Shown here: piece after piece, positions 1 through 8,907 of the stretch
Layout: each line of letters starts with the position of its first letter
Position numbering within the stretch: the stretch's first letter is position 1
Source: Alphaproteobacteria bacterium
GTDB lineage: Bacteria > Pseudomonadota > Alphaproteobacteria > DSM-16000 > Inquilinaceae
Assembly (NCBI GenBank): GCA_028281265.1
Contig: JANQKE010000131.1
Coordinates: 25,275 to 89,274, forward strand
DNA length: 64,000 bases
Direction: 5' to 3'
Translations under genes and position numbers: made by a program
Notes under the pieces: model-generated
Seen by the model: only the letters and a program-made list of their open reading frames with translations
Databases searched by the model: none
What the model was told of the DNA's origin: nothing

Positions 1-2427
1 GATCGGGCTGTCCGCCGGCACCAGCGCGACGTCGCCCAACGCGGTCAGCGGAATGCCGGGAAAGCCGCCATGGGCGGCGATCTCCGCGGCATCGGGCGGC
101 ATGATCATCAGCCCGCGGATCGCTGCCACGCTGTCCCGCCCGGCCGTGCCGAGCCGGACGCGGACCGGCAACTCCTCCGTCCCCTCGATCAAGGAGCCGC
201 CGACCGCGCCATTGAGGGCGGCCTCCATCTGCCGGGCGACATCGGCCAGCGCCAGGCCGGCGAGGCGCACCTTGTCCTCATCGAGCGTGAAGACCAGCTT
301 GGGCGCGCCGCCGACGAGGTCGGCGGTGGCATGCGTCACCTCCGGCACCCGGGTCAGGAGCCGGCGGGCCCGATCACCGAGGTCGCGCAGCACGGCGATG
401 TCGGGACCGACCAGCCGAAGCTCCACCGGGGCATCGACCGGCGGACCCTGCTTGAGCCCCCGCACCAGCACCTGGGTTTGCGGGAACGCGGCATCGAGGT
501 CGGCCTGCAGCCGTGGGATCAGCCGCTCGGTGGCCGCCGGCGACGTGCTGGTGACCAACGCTTCGGCAAACCCGGGCACCCCGTCCCGGCCGCCGACCAT
601 GTTGTAGTAGAAGGCGGGGGCGCTCTCCCCGATGACCCAGTGCAGGCTCGCGACTTCCGGTTCGGCCCGCACCCGCGCCCCGATCGACAGGGCGATCGCC
701 TCGGTCTGCCGGATCGACGTGCCGCCGGGGACCATCAACTGGAGGTAGAACTGGTCCCGGTCGACACCGGGAAAGAACTGTGCCGTCAAGGTCGGCAGGG
801 CGGCGAAGCCCGTCACCGGCAGCACCAGCGCGCCGACGATCGCCAGCCCCTTGTGCCGGAGCGCGAGGTCGAGGGAACGATCGAACGCCCGGGCCAGCGG
901 CGGGATCGTCACCCCGTCGCGCCAGCCCGCCCGGCCGGGCGGACCCGCCTGCAACAGCCGGCCGGCCAGAGCCGGGGTGACGGTCAACGCCAGGATCAGG
1001 GACACGGTGAGCATGATGATCACCGACAGCGCGATCGACCCGACGAAATCGCCCGCAGGCCCGGGCAGCAGGGCCATCGGCAGGAAGGCCAGGACCGTCG
1101 TTACGGTCGACGCCGACAGCGGCACCGCCAGCCGCGATACCGAGGCCGCCACGGCGGCCGGTGCCGCCGTGCCCGCGGCCAGCCGCCGCTTGACGTCGTC
1201 GGACATCACGATCGCCGCGTCGACCAGCAGGCCCAGGGCGACGATCAGCCCGGTCACCGACATCTGCTGGATCGGCAGGCCGATCGCCTGCATCACCGTG
1301 ATCGCCGACAGCGTGGCGAGCGGCAGGACGGCAGCCACCACCGTCGCCGCCCTCCAGCCCAAGGTGACGAACAGCACGCCGATCACCAGGGCCACCCCGA
1401 TCGCCAGGTTCAGGCCCAGGGACCGGAAACGGCGCTCCACATAGACGCTCTGGTCGAACAGCAACCGATGCTGGACCCCGACCGGCAGCTCGGCCTCGAA
1501 ATGGGCCAAGGCGGCACGGGCGGCACCGGTCCAGGTATCGACCTGGCGGTCGTTCTCCATCCGGGCGGCGACCAGGACCGCCGGCCGCCCATCGACGTAG
1601 GCCAAGGCGGCCGGCGGGTCGCTTACCGTCCGTTCAACCCTGGCGACATCGCCGAGCCGCACCGTTTGACCCGTCCCACCGGCGCCGATCGGGATCATAC
1701 GGATCCGTTGGACGGTTTGGATCTCACCGGAGAGTTCGACCAGGATGTCGAGGGTGCTGCCTCGAACGGCCCCCGCCGGGACCTTCACGTCGGCCCGGGC
1801 GACGGCAGCCGCCACTTGGTCGAAGCGAAGCCCCAGGGCCGCCAGCCGGTCCGGGTCGATGGTGACGCGCACTTCCTCGGTCTGCGCGCCGTAGAGACGA
1901 ACGATATCCGTGTTCGGAAGCCGACGCAGCCGGTCCTGCAGCCGCTCGGCAAAGCGGCGCTGGATAGCGGGGCTGTCCGGGACACCGTCGGCGAGCGTGA
2001 CCGCACTGATCAGCGTGAACGCGCCGGTCAGATCGGTGTCGAGTTCGGGGTCGGGCACGCCGGACGGCAAGGACCGGCGCGCATCGGCCAGGGCGTCCCG
2101 CACCTCCGTCCAGACCTGTTCGATCCGATCGGGATCGATATCCAAGACCAGCTCCAGGGAGATCACGGAAACGCCACTGCGTGACACCGAACCGATCTCG
2201 TCGATCTCGGTGATCTCGCGCAACTCCTGTTCGATCGGCTCGGTCACCAGCGCCTCGACCCGGGCCGGCTCCGCCCCGGGGAACGGGGTGACGATGGTGG
2301 CGAACAGGTTGGTGATGGTGGGGTCTTCCTGCCGGCCGATACCGGTGCCGGCCGTCGCCGCCAAGGCCAGGATCACCCCCAGGACCAGGAACAGCAGCCG
2401 CGGGCTGCGGTAGAGCAGCGTGCCCAT
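1..2427 (-). CDS. RND-family efflux pump inner-membrane permease (partial, C-terminus outside window)
   Basis: Proton-driven RND exporter of the inner membrane, partner of the adaptor encoded just upstream. The frame runs 809 codons from the ATG at 2427 to the window edge without a stop, so roughly the last fifth of a usual ~1030-residue protein is missing. The N-terminus (MGTLLYRSPRLLFLVLGVIL) is the typical first membrane helix, followed by a periplasmic porter-domain sequence containing QEDPTITN and ATIVTPFPGAEPARVE. Near residue 400 the TM4 motif reads GLLVDAAIVMSDDVKRR: one of the two adjacent aspartates of AcrB-type pumps is alanine, as in CusA-like pumps. The start codon overlaps the adaptor stop (TGATG), so the two are translationally coupled. 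Family certain; substrate (drug, solvent or metal) not predictable. Confidence 0.93.
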   Translation of the reverse strand, partial: MGTLLYRSPRLLFLVLGVILALAATAGTGIGRQEDPTITNLFATIVTPFPGAEPARVEALVTEPIEQELREITEIDEIGSVSRSGVSVISLELVLDIDPDRIEQVWTEVRDALADARRSLPSGVPDPELDTDLTGAFTLISAVTLADGVPDSPAIQRRFAERLQDRLRRLPNTDIVRLYGAQTEEVRVTIDPDRLAALGLRFDQVAAAVARADVKVPAGAVRGSTLDILVELSGEIQTVQRIRMIPIGAGGTGQTVRLGDVARVERTVSDPPAALAYVDGRPAVLVAARMENDRQVDTWTGAARAALAHFEAELPVGVQHRLLFDQSVYVERRFRSLGLNLAIGVALVIGVLFVTLGWRAATVVAAVLPLATLSAITVMQAIGLPIQQMSVTGLIVALGLLVDAAIVMSDDVKRRLAAGTAAPAAVAASVSRLAVPLSASTVTTVLAFLPMALLPGPAGDFVGSIALSVIIMLTVSLILALTVTPALAGRLLQAGPPGRAGWRDGVTIPPLARAFDRSLDLALRHKGLAIVGALVLPVTGFAALPTLTAQFFPGVDRDQFYLQLMVPGGTSIRQTEAIALSIGARVRAEPEVASLHWVIGESAPAFYYNMVGGRDGVPGFAEALVTSTSPAATERLIPRLQADLDAAFPQTQVLVRGLKQGPPVDAPVELRLVGPDIAVLRDLGDRARRLLTRVPEVTHATADLVGGAPKLVFTLDEDKVRLAGLALADVARQMEAALNGAVGGSLIEGTEELPVRVRLGTAGRDSVAAIRGLMIMPPDAAEIAAHGGFPGIPLTALGDVALVPADSPI

Positions 2428-3572
2428 CAGCCCGGCTCCCGCCGCTCGGCGGCGCTCGAAACCGCCACACGCTGGCCCGGTACGACCCGGTGCGGGCCGG
2501 CGTCGATCAGCCGATCCCCGTCCCGCAGGGTCCCGCGGACAAACACCCGATCCCCTTGGACGTGCAGGATCTCGACCACCGCCCGGTCGACCGCCGCGCC
2601 CCCGTCGTCCGCCGGACCGGCCAGCAGAACCGTCCACAGACCGCGATCCCCCTCGGACAGGCTTTCGACCGGCACCCACGCGCCGCGCTGGTCGATGCGG
2701 CGGGTGAGTTCCAGCGCCACCGTGTCGCCGAACGCGGCCGGCGGCGGTCCGGCCAGGTCGATCAGCACGGTCGTGGTCCGCGTGGCGGTGCTGAGATCGG
2801 GTCGGACGGCGGCGATGGTTCCGTCAACCGTCTGCCCGGCGGCCGCGTGGACGGTCACGGCCTGACCGGCCGACAGGCTCAACGAGGCCTCCGGCGCGAT
2901 GCCGATGCGGGCCTGCGGCCGGTCGGTCTCCAGCACGTCCAGCACGCCGGTACCGGCCGACACGACCATCCCGGGATCCACCAGCCGGGCGCCGACGGTG
3001 CCGGCGAACGGCGCCAACAGGGCCGATTTCTCGAGGTCGAGGTCGATCCGCCGCAGGGCGGCGTCGATCCCGGCCAGCTCCGCCGCCGCCACGTCGGCGC
3101 TCAACCGGGCCTCATCGAAGCGCTGGGTGGAAGTATGGCCCTGGCCGGCAAGGGTGCGCTGGCGATCGGCGGTCAGCCGCGCCAGTTCGAGCGCGGCCGC
3201 GGCCCGGGCCCGCTGCGCGACCAGCCTGTCCCGCTCGGCCCGGAGAAGGGCACCGTCCAGCAGGGCCAGGACCGTGCCGGCGTCGATCCGGTCCCCCTCC
3301 TCCACCATCACATCGGTGACGAGTCCGCCACGCTCGAAACCGAGGGTCGCCTGCCGGGCGGGCTCGAGCCGGCCGACGAACCGGTCGGTGACCGTATAGT
3401 GGTCGTCCCAGGTCACGATGCGGACGCTGACGGGCAAGGGGTCGTCCGTCTGCTGCGCACCGAGATCGCCGCCCCCGCCGCCGACCCGCAGGATCGATGA
3501 GCCGCCGATCACCACTGCCGCGAACAGCCCCAGAACCATCGCTCGCCCCACCAGGCTCCCCCTTCGACGCAC
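2427..3572 (-). CDS. RND efflux periplasmic adaptor (HlyD/MFP family)
   Basis: Membrane-fusion protein that would link the RND permease to an outer-membrane channel. It has 381 residues, normal for the family. Residues ~10-28 form a hydrophobic signal anchor. A lipoyl/barrel-sandwich half follows (GFERGGLVTDVMVEEGDRID, ~79-98), then an Ala/Arg-rich alpha-hairpin (~105-175), the second lipoyl half (LLAPFAGTVGARLVDPGMVV, ~185-205) and a beta-barrel/MP domain to the end. It is cotranscribed with the permease (stop/start overlap) and lies downstream of marR. A 20-bp palindrome in the 111-bp gap to marR (3629-3648) probably controls it. No outer-membrane TolC-like gene is present in the window. 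Confidence 0.93.
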   Translation of the reverse strand: MRRRGSLVGRAMVLGLFAAVVIGGSSILRVGGGGGDLGAQQTDDPLPVSVRIVTWDDHYTVTDRFVGRLEPARQATLGFERGGLVTDVMVEEGDRIDAGTVLALLDGALLRAERDRLVAQRARAAAALELARLTADRQRTLAGQGHTSTQRFDEARLSADVAAAELAGIDAALRRIDLDLEKSALLAPFAGTVGARLVDPGMVVSAGTGVLDVLETDRPQARIGIAPEASLSLSAGQAVTVHAAAGQTVDGTIAAVRPDLSTATRTTTVLIDLAGPPPAAFGDTVALELTRRIDQRGAWVPVESLSEGDRGLWTVLLAGPADDGGAAVDRAVVEILHVQGDRVFVRGTLRDGDRLIDAGPHRVVPGQRVAVSSAAERREPG

Positions 3573-3628
3573 CGCCCGTCTCTCCCCGCTCGTGAACCGA
3601 CTATCCGCGATCGCCGCTCAAGGACCAT

Positions 3629-3648
3629 ATACGTGTAAATACACTTAT
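3629..3648. promoter_or_regulatory. Predicted MarR operator, site 2 (upstream of the adaptor gene)
   Basis: Imperfect palindrome ATACGTG-TAAATA-CACTTAT. The 9-bp arms (3629-3637 and 3640-3648) have one mismatch around a 2-bp centre. It sits 57 bp upstream of the adaptor start. It matches the site at 4131-4150 at 14 of 20 positions, sharing the half-site ATAnGTG. Two similar dyads flanking a marR gene is the classic autoregulation layout. Confidence 0.6.
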
Positions 3649-3683
3649 CTGGATCAAGGCCGATCGCGGCGGCAGGCCGTTCC

Positions 3684-4121
3684 TCAGCCGGAAAGCCGTT
3701 GGAGCCGGTCTCGAAGATGCCCCCAGTCCGGCGGCCCCAGCCGGCCAAGGCTGTCCTGCTGGGCGGCCTCCCACAACGGCAACCCTTCGACCAGCAGGTC
3801 GCGCCCCCGCCGTGTGATCTCCAGAACCCGCATCCTGCGATCCTCCGAATGCTTCGAGGACGCGACCAGCCCCTTCCGCTCGAGGGGCTTCAAATCCCGT
3901 GTCAGGGTCGTTCGATCCATGCCCAAGGCGGTGGCCAGCACCCCCAGCGGGACCGCCCGGCCATCGTTGAGAGCCGCCAGGATCGTGAACTGGCCGGCAC
4001 TCAGCCCCAGCGGCCTGAGCCTCTGCTCATATCGGCGCGTCACCGCCCGAGCCGCGCGCCGCATCGCATGGCACACGCACCGCGCCTCGTAGTCCTCGGG
4101 TGTGGGCAGGTGATCGTTCAT
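3684..4121 (-). CDS. MarR-family transcriptional regulator of the RND pump
   Basis: Winged-helix repressor of 145 residues, usual MarR size. The sequence GLSAGQFTILAALNDG starts the helix-turn-helix region. The recognition helix lies in LGMDRTTLTRDLKPLERKGL (~68-87), followed by the wing SSKHSEDRRMRVLEITRRGRDLL with the conserved DxR pattern. The N-terminal segment ARCVCHAMRRAARAVTRRYE forms the dimer helix and holds two cysteines that could sense oxidants, which is inference only. It is first gene of the marR-adaptor-RND unit, with an operator-like palindrome 10 bp upstream of its start. Confidence 0.9.
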   Translation of the reverse strand: MNDHLPTPEDYEARCVCHAMRRAARAVTRRYEQRLRPLGLSAGQFTILAALNDGRAVPLGVLATALGMDRTTLTRDLKPLERKGLVASSKHSEDRRMRVLEITRRGRDLLVEGLPLWEAAQQDSLGRLGPPDWGHLRDRLQRLSG

Positions 4122-4130
4122 GGCGGAGAG

Positions 4131-4150
4131 ATAGGTGTATGAGCACCTAT
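4131..4150. promoter_or_regulatory. Predicted MarR operator, site 1 (upstream of marR)
   Basis: Inverted repeat with perfect 7-bp arms, ATAGGTG at 4131-4137 and CACCTAT at 4144-4150, separated by 6 bp. It ends 10 bp before the marR start codon, where a bound repressor would block transcription or initiation. It shares the ATAnGTG half-site with 3629-3648. Confidence 0.62.
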
Positions 4151-4351
4151 TGGCAAGCGGCCCAGCATATCAGCGCTGTCGCTCCCCTCTCGGGGCCGAA
4201 GGCCATGCATGGCTCCGGCCCGCCATCTTGGTTGCTCCGAGCGGCTCGGCAGGCCTCTCCAGCCCCCCACGCCGACACGACGTAGTACCGGCGGTAGCAA
4301 CCGCCACGGCTTGGGAGAACGGGCGCACGCCCCCAACGGCCCGGCGCACCC

Positions 4352-4924
4352 TCAGCGGTCCATGCCATGATACTCCGGGTTCGGCATCATATCGACGCCG
4401 CTGGCCACCCGGTTGGACATGTTGAAGAAACCGATGACGTCACAGAGGTCGAAGATCTCCTCCTCCCCCAAGCCCACCGACCGCAGCGCGTCCCGGTCGG
4501 CATCGGCGACTTCGGCCGGCTTGGTGGTCAGCTTCCAGGCGAAGTCGAGCATCGCCCGGTGCCGGTCGCTCAGCGGGGCGACCCGATAGTTCATCACCAG
4601 CATCTCCCCAAGCTGTGGGTCGCCGGAGAGCTGGCGCACCGCCTGACCGTGCGCGACCAGGCAATAGTAGCAGCGATTGGCCGCCGAAACGGTGACGGCC
4701 ACCATCTCCCGCTCCAGCTTCGACAGTCCGCTGTCGGCCAGCATCAGGTCGTTATAGAGCGAGATGAAGTTGCGCAGCTTGTTCGGCCGCATGCCGTAGG
4801 CGGTGATGACGTTGGGCACCAGGCCGAGCTTTTCCTGACAGACCCGGCGATACTTCTGCAGGTCTTCGGGCAACGTATCCGGCTCGGGGACCGGCAAGAC
4901 CATCACATGATCGGGCTGAGGCAT
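4352..4924 (-). CDS. Peroxidase-related carboxymuconolactone decarboxylase/AhpD-like protein
   Basis: Alkylhydroperoxidase-D-fold protein of 190 residues. The signature is RCYYCLVAHG: a CxxC redox pair followed by histidine, the catalytic arrangement of AhpD-like peroxidase-related enzymes. Upstream is LSKLEREMVAVTVSAAN, also typical of the fold. The C-terminal half (FDLCDVIGFFNMSNRVASGV) matches the longer peroxidase-related subfamily rather than short CMD proteins. I chose the internal ATG at 4924 (MPQPDHVMVLPVPEPD) because the preceding 22 codons look non-conserved. It stands alone and is divergent from the membrane protein at 5107. The physiological peroxide or carbonyl substrate is unknown. 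Confidence 0.82.
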   Translation of the reverse strand: MPQPDHVMVLPVPEPDTLPEDLQKYRRVCQEKLGLVPNVITAYGMRPNKLRNFISLYNDLMLADSGLSKLEREMVAVTVSAANRCYYCLVAHGQAVRQLSGDPQLGEMLVMNYRVAPLSDRHRAMLDFAWKLTTKPAEVADADRDALRSVGLGEEEIFDLCDVIGFFNMSNRVASGVDMMPNPEYHGMDR

Positions 4925-5106
4925 TCGTCCGTCGTCCTTCCTACCGACAGCGCAACGAGAAACCCTATCGTCCCGCGATTGGACGGTCATCGCAAGCGAC
5001 GGACACCGAGAGGCGCTGCGGGGTCTCCGACGCGGATTGGTTGACAGGGCATGGCCGTCGCCCTACCCGCGCGGGGTATGCTCCCGACGCTGCCCGGCAT
5101 GCTCGC

Positions 5107-6540
5107 ATGGACATAGTCCTCTACCTTTGGCGGCTGTTGATCACCGGTATCGTCCCGGTTGCCATAATCTATGTCGGTTTATGGTCGTTGGCCTGGGCGC
5201 TGGTCGAACGCCGGCTCACGGACCGGCGAATGCGGGCTTTCCAGCGTAGAGTGTTGTCCGTTCGCGATGACGGCGCGCGCTTCGCCGCAACCGTGACGGC
5301 GCTTGGACTCGTTGCGCAACGGGCGGCAGCGGGTTCCCCGCGATCCCAAACGCATGGCAGCTTCAGATCCACGACGATCGGACAGATCATTCCGGGCCAA
5401 CTGGCTCTGAGCATTCTTGTGATAATGGCATACACCGTCTTCGCCAACTTTGAGCAGGCAGGCCTCCTGGCACCCAATACATTGGGCTTGCGAGAGTCAA
5501 GCCAAAGGAGCGACTCAGCCTTTGCCATTCTGTACTATTCTGGAATCATAGTCATGTGGACGATGCTTGTTCTCAAAATTTTTGATGCAAAATTTACCAT
5601 TGTATTTACTGTTTTATACTCTCTTATTCTCTATTCTACTGCGATTGACTCTGCCATTACTATAATATATATTACTTTCTTGATGGCAATATCAAGACAT
5701 ACTCTTGCTGCACTATCATTTTGCATCATCATGCTCATCGCAGAGATCGATACAGCAATAGGAGAGTCTATTCACTATTCAACATACCCGATCTTGCTGG
5801 CATTCGCGGCGAGCGGTCTTGCATACATCCTGCTTGAATACAAATCCAAGCCTGTTGTTCCCTACGATATGATAACGTTCGGTCTTACAGGGCTAATGCT
5901 GGCAATGATCGGTTTGACGTTCGTACTCATCCCAGACGGTACGGCGATGGTGAATTCGGCACCGGTAAGCAATTTGTACTTCTTGATCGCGCTTCCTCTC
6001 ATCGCATGCCTGGTTTGCCCACTCATCTATAAGGCGTACCGTACGATTGTCCTGCCGATGATCCGGAGGTCGCAGCCATTGATTGCGGTGATCACCGCTG
6101 TATGGCTCAGCCTTGCCGGAACCTTGTCGATCGCTTTGCTGTGGCTGGCGTTCGTTGGTCTGACCCGGGCACAGGACGGCGTCCATCTGCTGGAGTTGAC
6201 GGTTATGAGGAGCCTGACGCCGGGACACCATGCATTGGCGACGAGCATTGTCGGGCCGATGATTGTCTTGGCTTTTCTGCCTTGCGTCTGCTTGGCGCTG
6301 TGTTGGTGCTTCTCAGCAAGGCCGGTTCGGGATCAAGCCAGGCGCTGGCTGGCCTACCGGCTCAGGACCCATTCGCCGTCGGACCCGCAATTTCGAAAGA
6401 CCACGGCCAAGATCATCGGCCACGGTCTGGCGCTGGCGGTCCTCGTCGGTCTGGCCATGATTGCCGGTCTTGTCGCTGCGATCAGCGATGCACTTCTCGC
6501 CTCGATCGTTCCTTTTGGACGCGTGCTCGCGATCATGTGA
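5107..6540 (+). CDS. Polytopic membrane protein of unknown function with AT-rich core
   Basis: Predicted 477-residue integral membrane protein. I recognise no family. From MDIVLYLWRLL it has an N-terminal membrane helix, a basic cytosolic segment, then about ten hydrophobic stretches (for example QLALSILVIMAYTVFANF, ISRHTLAALSFCIIMLIAEI and ALAVLVGLAMIAGLVAAI). The ATG at 5107 places the first helix correctly; an upstream in-frame start is possible at 5041. Base composition changes sharply inside the gene. The ends are GC-rich like the rest of the window, but about 5540-5800 is very AT-rich (one 60-base line is near 23% GC) and uses codons rare elsewhere here. This suggests acquired or recombined DNA. 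The divergent neighbour is the AhpD-like gene. Confidence 0.7.
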   Translation: MDIVLYLWRLLITGIVPVAIIYVGLWSLAWALVERRLTDRRMRAFQRRVLSVRDDGARFAATVTALGLVAQRAAAGSPRSQTHGSFRSTTIGQIIPGQLALSILVIMAYTVFANFEQAGLLAPNTLGLRESSQRSDSAFAILYYSGIIVMWTMLVLKIFDAKFTIVFTVLYSLILYSTAIDSAITIIYITFLMAISRHTLAALSFCIIMLIAEIDTAIGESIHYSTYPILLAFAASGLAYILLEYKSKPVVPYDMITFGLTGLMLAMIGLTFVLIPDGTAMVNSAPVSNLYFLIALPLIACLVCPLIYKAYRTIVLPMIRRSQPLIAVITAVWLSLAGTLSIALLWLAFVGLTRAQDGVHLLELTVMRSLTPGHHALATSIVGPMIVLAFLPCVCLALCWCFSARPVRDQARRWLAYRLRTHSPSDPQFRKTTAKIIGHGLALAVLVGLAMIAGLVAAISDALLASIVPFGRVLAIM

Positions 6541-6572
6541 GGGCGTTGCGATAACAAGCGGATCCGGCCGGA

Positions 6573-7490
6573 TCATCGCTCCGGCAGGGGGATGAACTCG
6601 GTTTCGCCGGGGACGGCGGTGAAGCGGCCGGCCTGCCAGTCGGCCTTGGCATCCTCGATCCGCGCTTGCGACGAGGAGACGAAGTTCCACCAGATGTAGC
6701 GCGGGCCGTCCATCGGTTCCCCGCCGAACAGCATCACATGGCTGTCCGCAAGCGCGGTGACGGTGATCGGATCCCCCGGATGCAGCACCAGCAGCTCCCC
6801 GGCCGGGTGCTCGGTGCCGGCGATCTCCACAGCGCCCGCGACGATGTAGAGCGCCCGCTCCTCGAATTCGGGGTCGACCGGCAGTCTGGTGCCGGCCGCC
6901 AAGCGGATGTCGGCGTACACGCAGTCCGACGCCGTCGCGACCGGCGACGTCGCACCGAACGCGCTGCCCGTGATCACCCGGACCGTCTTGCCCTCCCCCG
7001 CAACGACAGGCAGCGTGTCGGCCGGATGGTGGAAGAAGGCGGGATCGGTTTCCTCCACCGCCTTGGGCAGCGCCACCCAGGCCTGGATGCCGAACAGCCG
7101 CTGGCCGGTCGCCCGCGCCTCCGGTCCGGTCCGCTCGGAATGGGCGATCCCCTTGCCGGCGGTCATCCAGTTGACCGCCCCCGGCTCGATCGGCTGGACC
7201 GATCCGAGGCTGTCCCGGTGCAGGATCGAGCCTTCGAACAGATAGGTGACGGTCGACAACCCGATATGCGGGTGCGGGCGGACATCGATCCCCTCCCCGG
7301 TGATGAACTCCGCCGGGCCCATCTGATCGAAGAAGATGAACGGGCCGACCAGCTTGCGCCGGGGCGACGGCAACGCTCGGCGCACTTCGAACCCGCCGAT
7401 GTCCCGCGCGCGCGGGACGATCAACAGATCGATGGGACTGTGCTCCTCACGGCCGTCACAGCGCGGGTCTTCGGTCGGCAGCCAGCTCAT
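6573..7490 (-). CDS. Pirin-family cupin protein
   Basis: Bicupin of the pirin family, 305 residues. Pirin hallmarks are visible: [14 protein letters not shown], then the metal-binding segment [20 protein letters not shown] with the expected histidines, and the [10 protein letters not shown] segment after GKGIAHS. The ATG at 7490 ([11 protein letters not shown]) is preceded by an AAGGAC Shine-Dalgarno and overlaps the kinase stop by 35 bp, so it is probably the last gene of the regulator-kinase-pirin unit. Bacterial pirins act as quercetinases or as redox/stress-related iron proteins; which applies here is unknown. A second, shorter pirin lies at 23762-24469. Confidence 0.9.
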   Translation of the reverse strand: MSWLPTEDPRCDGREEHSPIDLLIVPRARDIGGFEVRRALPSPRRKLVGPFIFFDQMGPAEFITGEGIDVRPHPHIGLSTVTYLFEGSILHRDSLGSVQPIEPGAVNWMTAGKGIAHSERTGPEARATGQRLFGIQAWVALPKAVEETDPAFFHHPADTLPVVAGEGKTVRVITGSAFGATSPVATASDCVYADIRLAAGTRLPVDPEFEERALYIVAGAVEIAGTEHPAGELLVLHPGDPITVTALADSHVMLFGGEPMDGPRYIWWNFVSSSQARIEDAKADWQAGRFTAVPGETEFIPLPER

Positions 7491-8907
7491 GACGATCGTC
7501 CTTCGGGCGAGGGTGGTCGGCCGGCGTGCGGGCCGGGAAGTCCAGCGTAACGATAAGGCCCGGTGCGGCATCGTCCAGGGTCAGGGTCGCATCGTGCAGG
7601 CCCGCCACCGCCGCCACCAGGCTGAGGCCGAGCCCGGCCCCCGGCGCCGCATCCGCGGACACGAGCCGTACGAACCGTTCCAGCACCCGGGCACGCTGAT
7701 CGGCGGGAATGCCCGGACCGCTGTCCGCCACGGTCAGCCGCACCCGCGACCCCGTCCGGTGCAGCCGCAAACGGACGCCCCCGCCGGGCGGGGTGAACTT
7801 GATGGCGTTGTCCAGCAGGTTGCCGACCGCCTGGGTCACCATAGCGGCGTTGCCGTCGACCATCGCGGGGCCGCCGGCGGCCGGTTCGACCGACAGCGTC
7901 AGCCCTGCCTCTTCCGCCGCCGCCCCGTACAGCTCCCCGAGGTCATTCACCAGATCGGTCAGGTCGACAGGGGCGAACGTCTCGCGCGCGGCCCCGCTCT
8001 CGGCCAGGGCGATCGCCAGCAGCGCCTCGAACGTCGCGAGCAGCTTGTCGGTCTCCGCCGTCGCACCGGCGATCGCTTCCCGATAGCCGTCGGGCGACCG
8101 GTCCTTCAGCAGCGTCACTTCCAGACGTGTCCTGAGGCGGTTGAGCGGGCTGCGCAACTCATGGGCGACCGTACCGGTGACCTGCCGCATCCCCGCGACC
8201 AGCCGGTCGATACGGTCGAGCGCGGCGTTGAGGTTGGCGGCCATCCGGTCGAACTCGTCGCCCCGGGCCCCGACCGGGACTCGCCGGCTCATATCGCCGT
8301 CCAGGATCGCCCGGGCGGACCGGTTGACCGCTTCAAGCCGGGCGGAGATGCGGCGGCTCAACACCAGCCCGCCGGCCGCGCCCAGCACGATCGTCATGAC
8401 CAGCGTCACCGCCAGCGCGTCGGTGACGCTGTGCTGGAACCGGGTGATCGCGCTGTTGTCGCGGCCGACCAGCAGATGCAATCCGCCGGGCAAGGTGAAC
8501 ACCCGGGCCCGGAACGGCCGCGCGCCTTTGTCGGGGGCCTCGAGCGTCGCGGCGGTGAAATCGACCCATCCGTCGACCCCATCGGCCGGACGGGGCCAGT
8601 TGGTCAGATTGCCTGCCAGCGGGCGCAGGTCGCGGCCGGCGAGCAGATAGACGCTTTCCCGCACCGCACCATCGTTCGAGCGCCGCTCGATGACCGCCAG
8701 GAGTCCGGGCAGCCCGCGTTGCCGGTACTGCTCGGCCAGCCCCTGGACCTCGGCCTCGATGGCGTCTTCGGTCTGTTCCCCGATCAGATCGGCCGTGGTG
8801 AAAGCCAACACCACCAGCACCGCCGCCACCGACGCGCAGAACACCACCATATAGCCCAAGGCATAGCGCAGCACGATGCTGCGGCGCAGGTCACCGGTCC
8901 AGGCCAT
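7456..8907 (-). CDS. Two-component sensor histidine kinase
   Basis: Inner-membrane sensor kinase of 483 residues. The first transmembrane helix is [20 protein letters not shown], followed by a ~120-residue periplasmic sensor region, a second helix ([17 protein letters not shown]), a HAMP linker ([17 protein letters not shown]), and the phosphoacceptor H-box [19 protein letters not shown] with histidine in HELRSPL. The ATPase domain has N-box [16 protein letters not shown]1 VADSGPGIP and G2 GAGLGLSL. The start MAWTGDLRR at 8907 overlaps the response-regulator gene by 17 bp; MPAIVW at 8934 is an alternative. With the divergent DegP-type protease it looks like an envelope-stress system. The signal is unknown. 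Confidence 0.93.
   Translation of the reverse strand: MAWTGDLRRSIVLRYALGYMVVFCASVAAVLVVLAFTTADLIGEQTEDAIEAEVQGLAEQYRQRGLPGLLAVIERRSNDGAVRESVYLLAGRDLRPLAGNLTNWPRPADGVDGWVDFTAATLEAPDKGARPFRARVFTLPGGLHLLVGRDNSAITRFQHSVTDALAVTLVMTIVLGAAGGLVLSRRISARLEAVNRSARAILDGDMSRRVPVGARGDEFDRMAANLNAALDRIDRLVAGMRQVTGTVAHELRSPLNRLRTRLEVTLLKDRSPDGYREAIAGATAETDKLLATFEALLAIALAESGAARETFAPVDLTDLVNDLGELYGAAAEEAGLTLSVEPAAGGPAMVDGNAAMVTQAVGNLLDNAIKFTPPGGGVRLRLHRTGSRVRLTVADSGPGIPADQRARVLERFVRLVSADAAPGAGLGLSLVAAVAGLHDATLTLDDAAPGLIVTLDFPARTPADHPRPKDDRHELAADRRPAL

Noticed and set aside
70..2184. Long plus-strand open frame through the RND region
   Set aside because: It is an Arg/Gly/Gln-rich shadow of the minus-strand permease; GC-rich DNA leaves long antisense frames, and no family or Shine-Dalgarno is seen.
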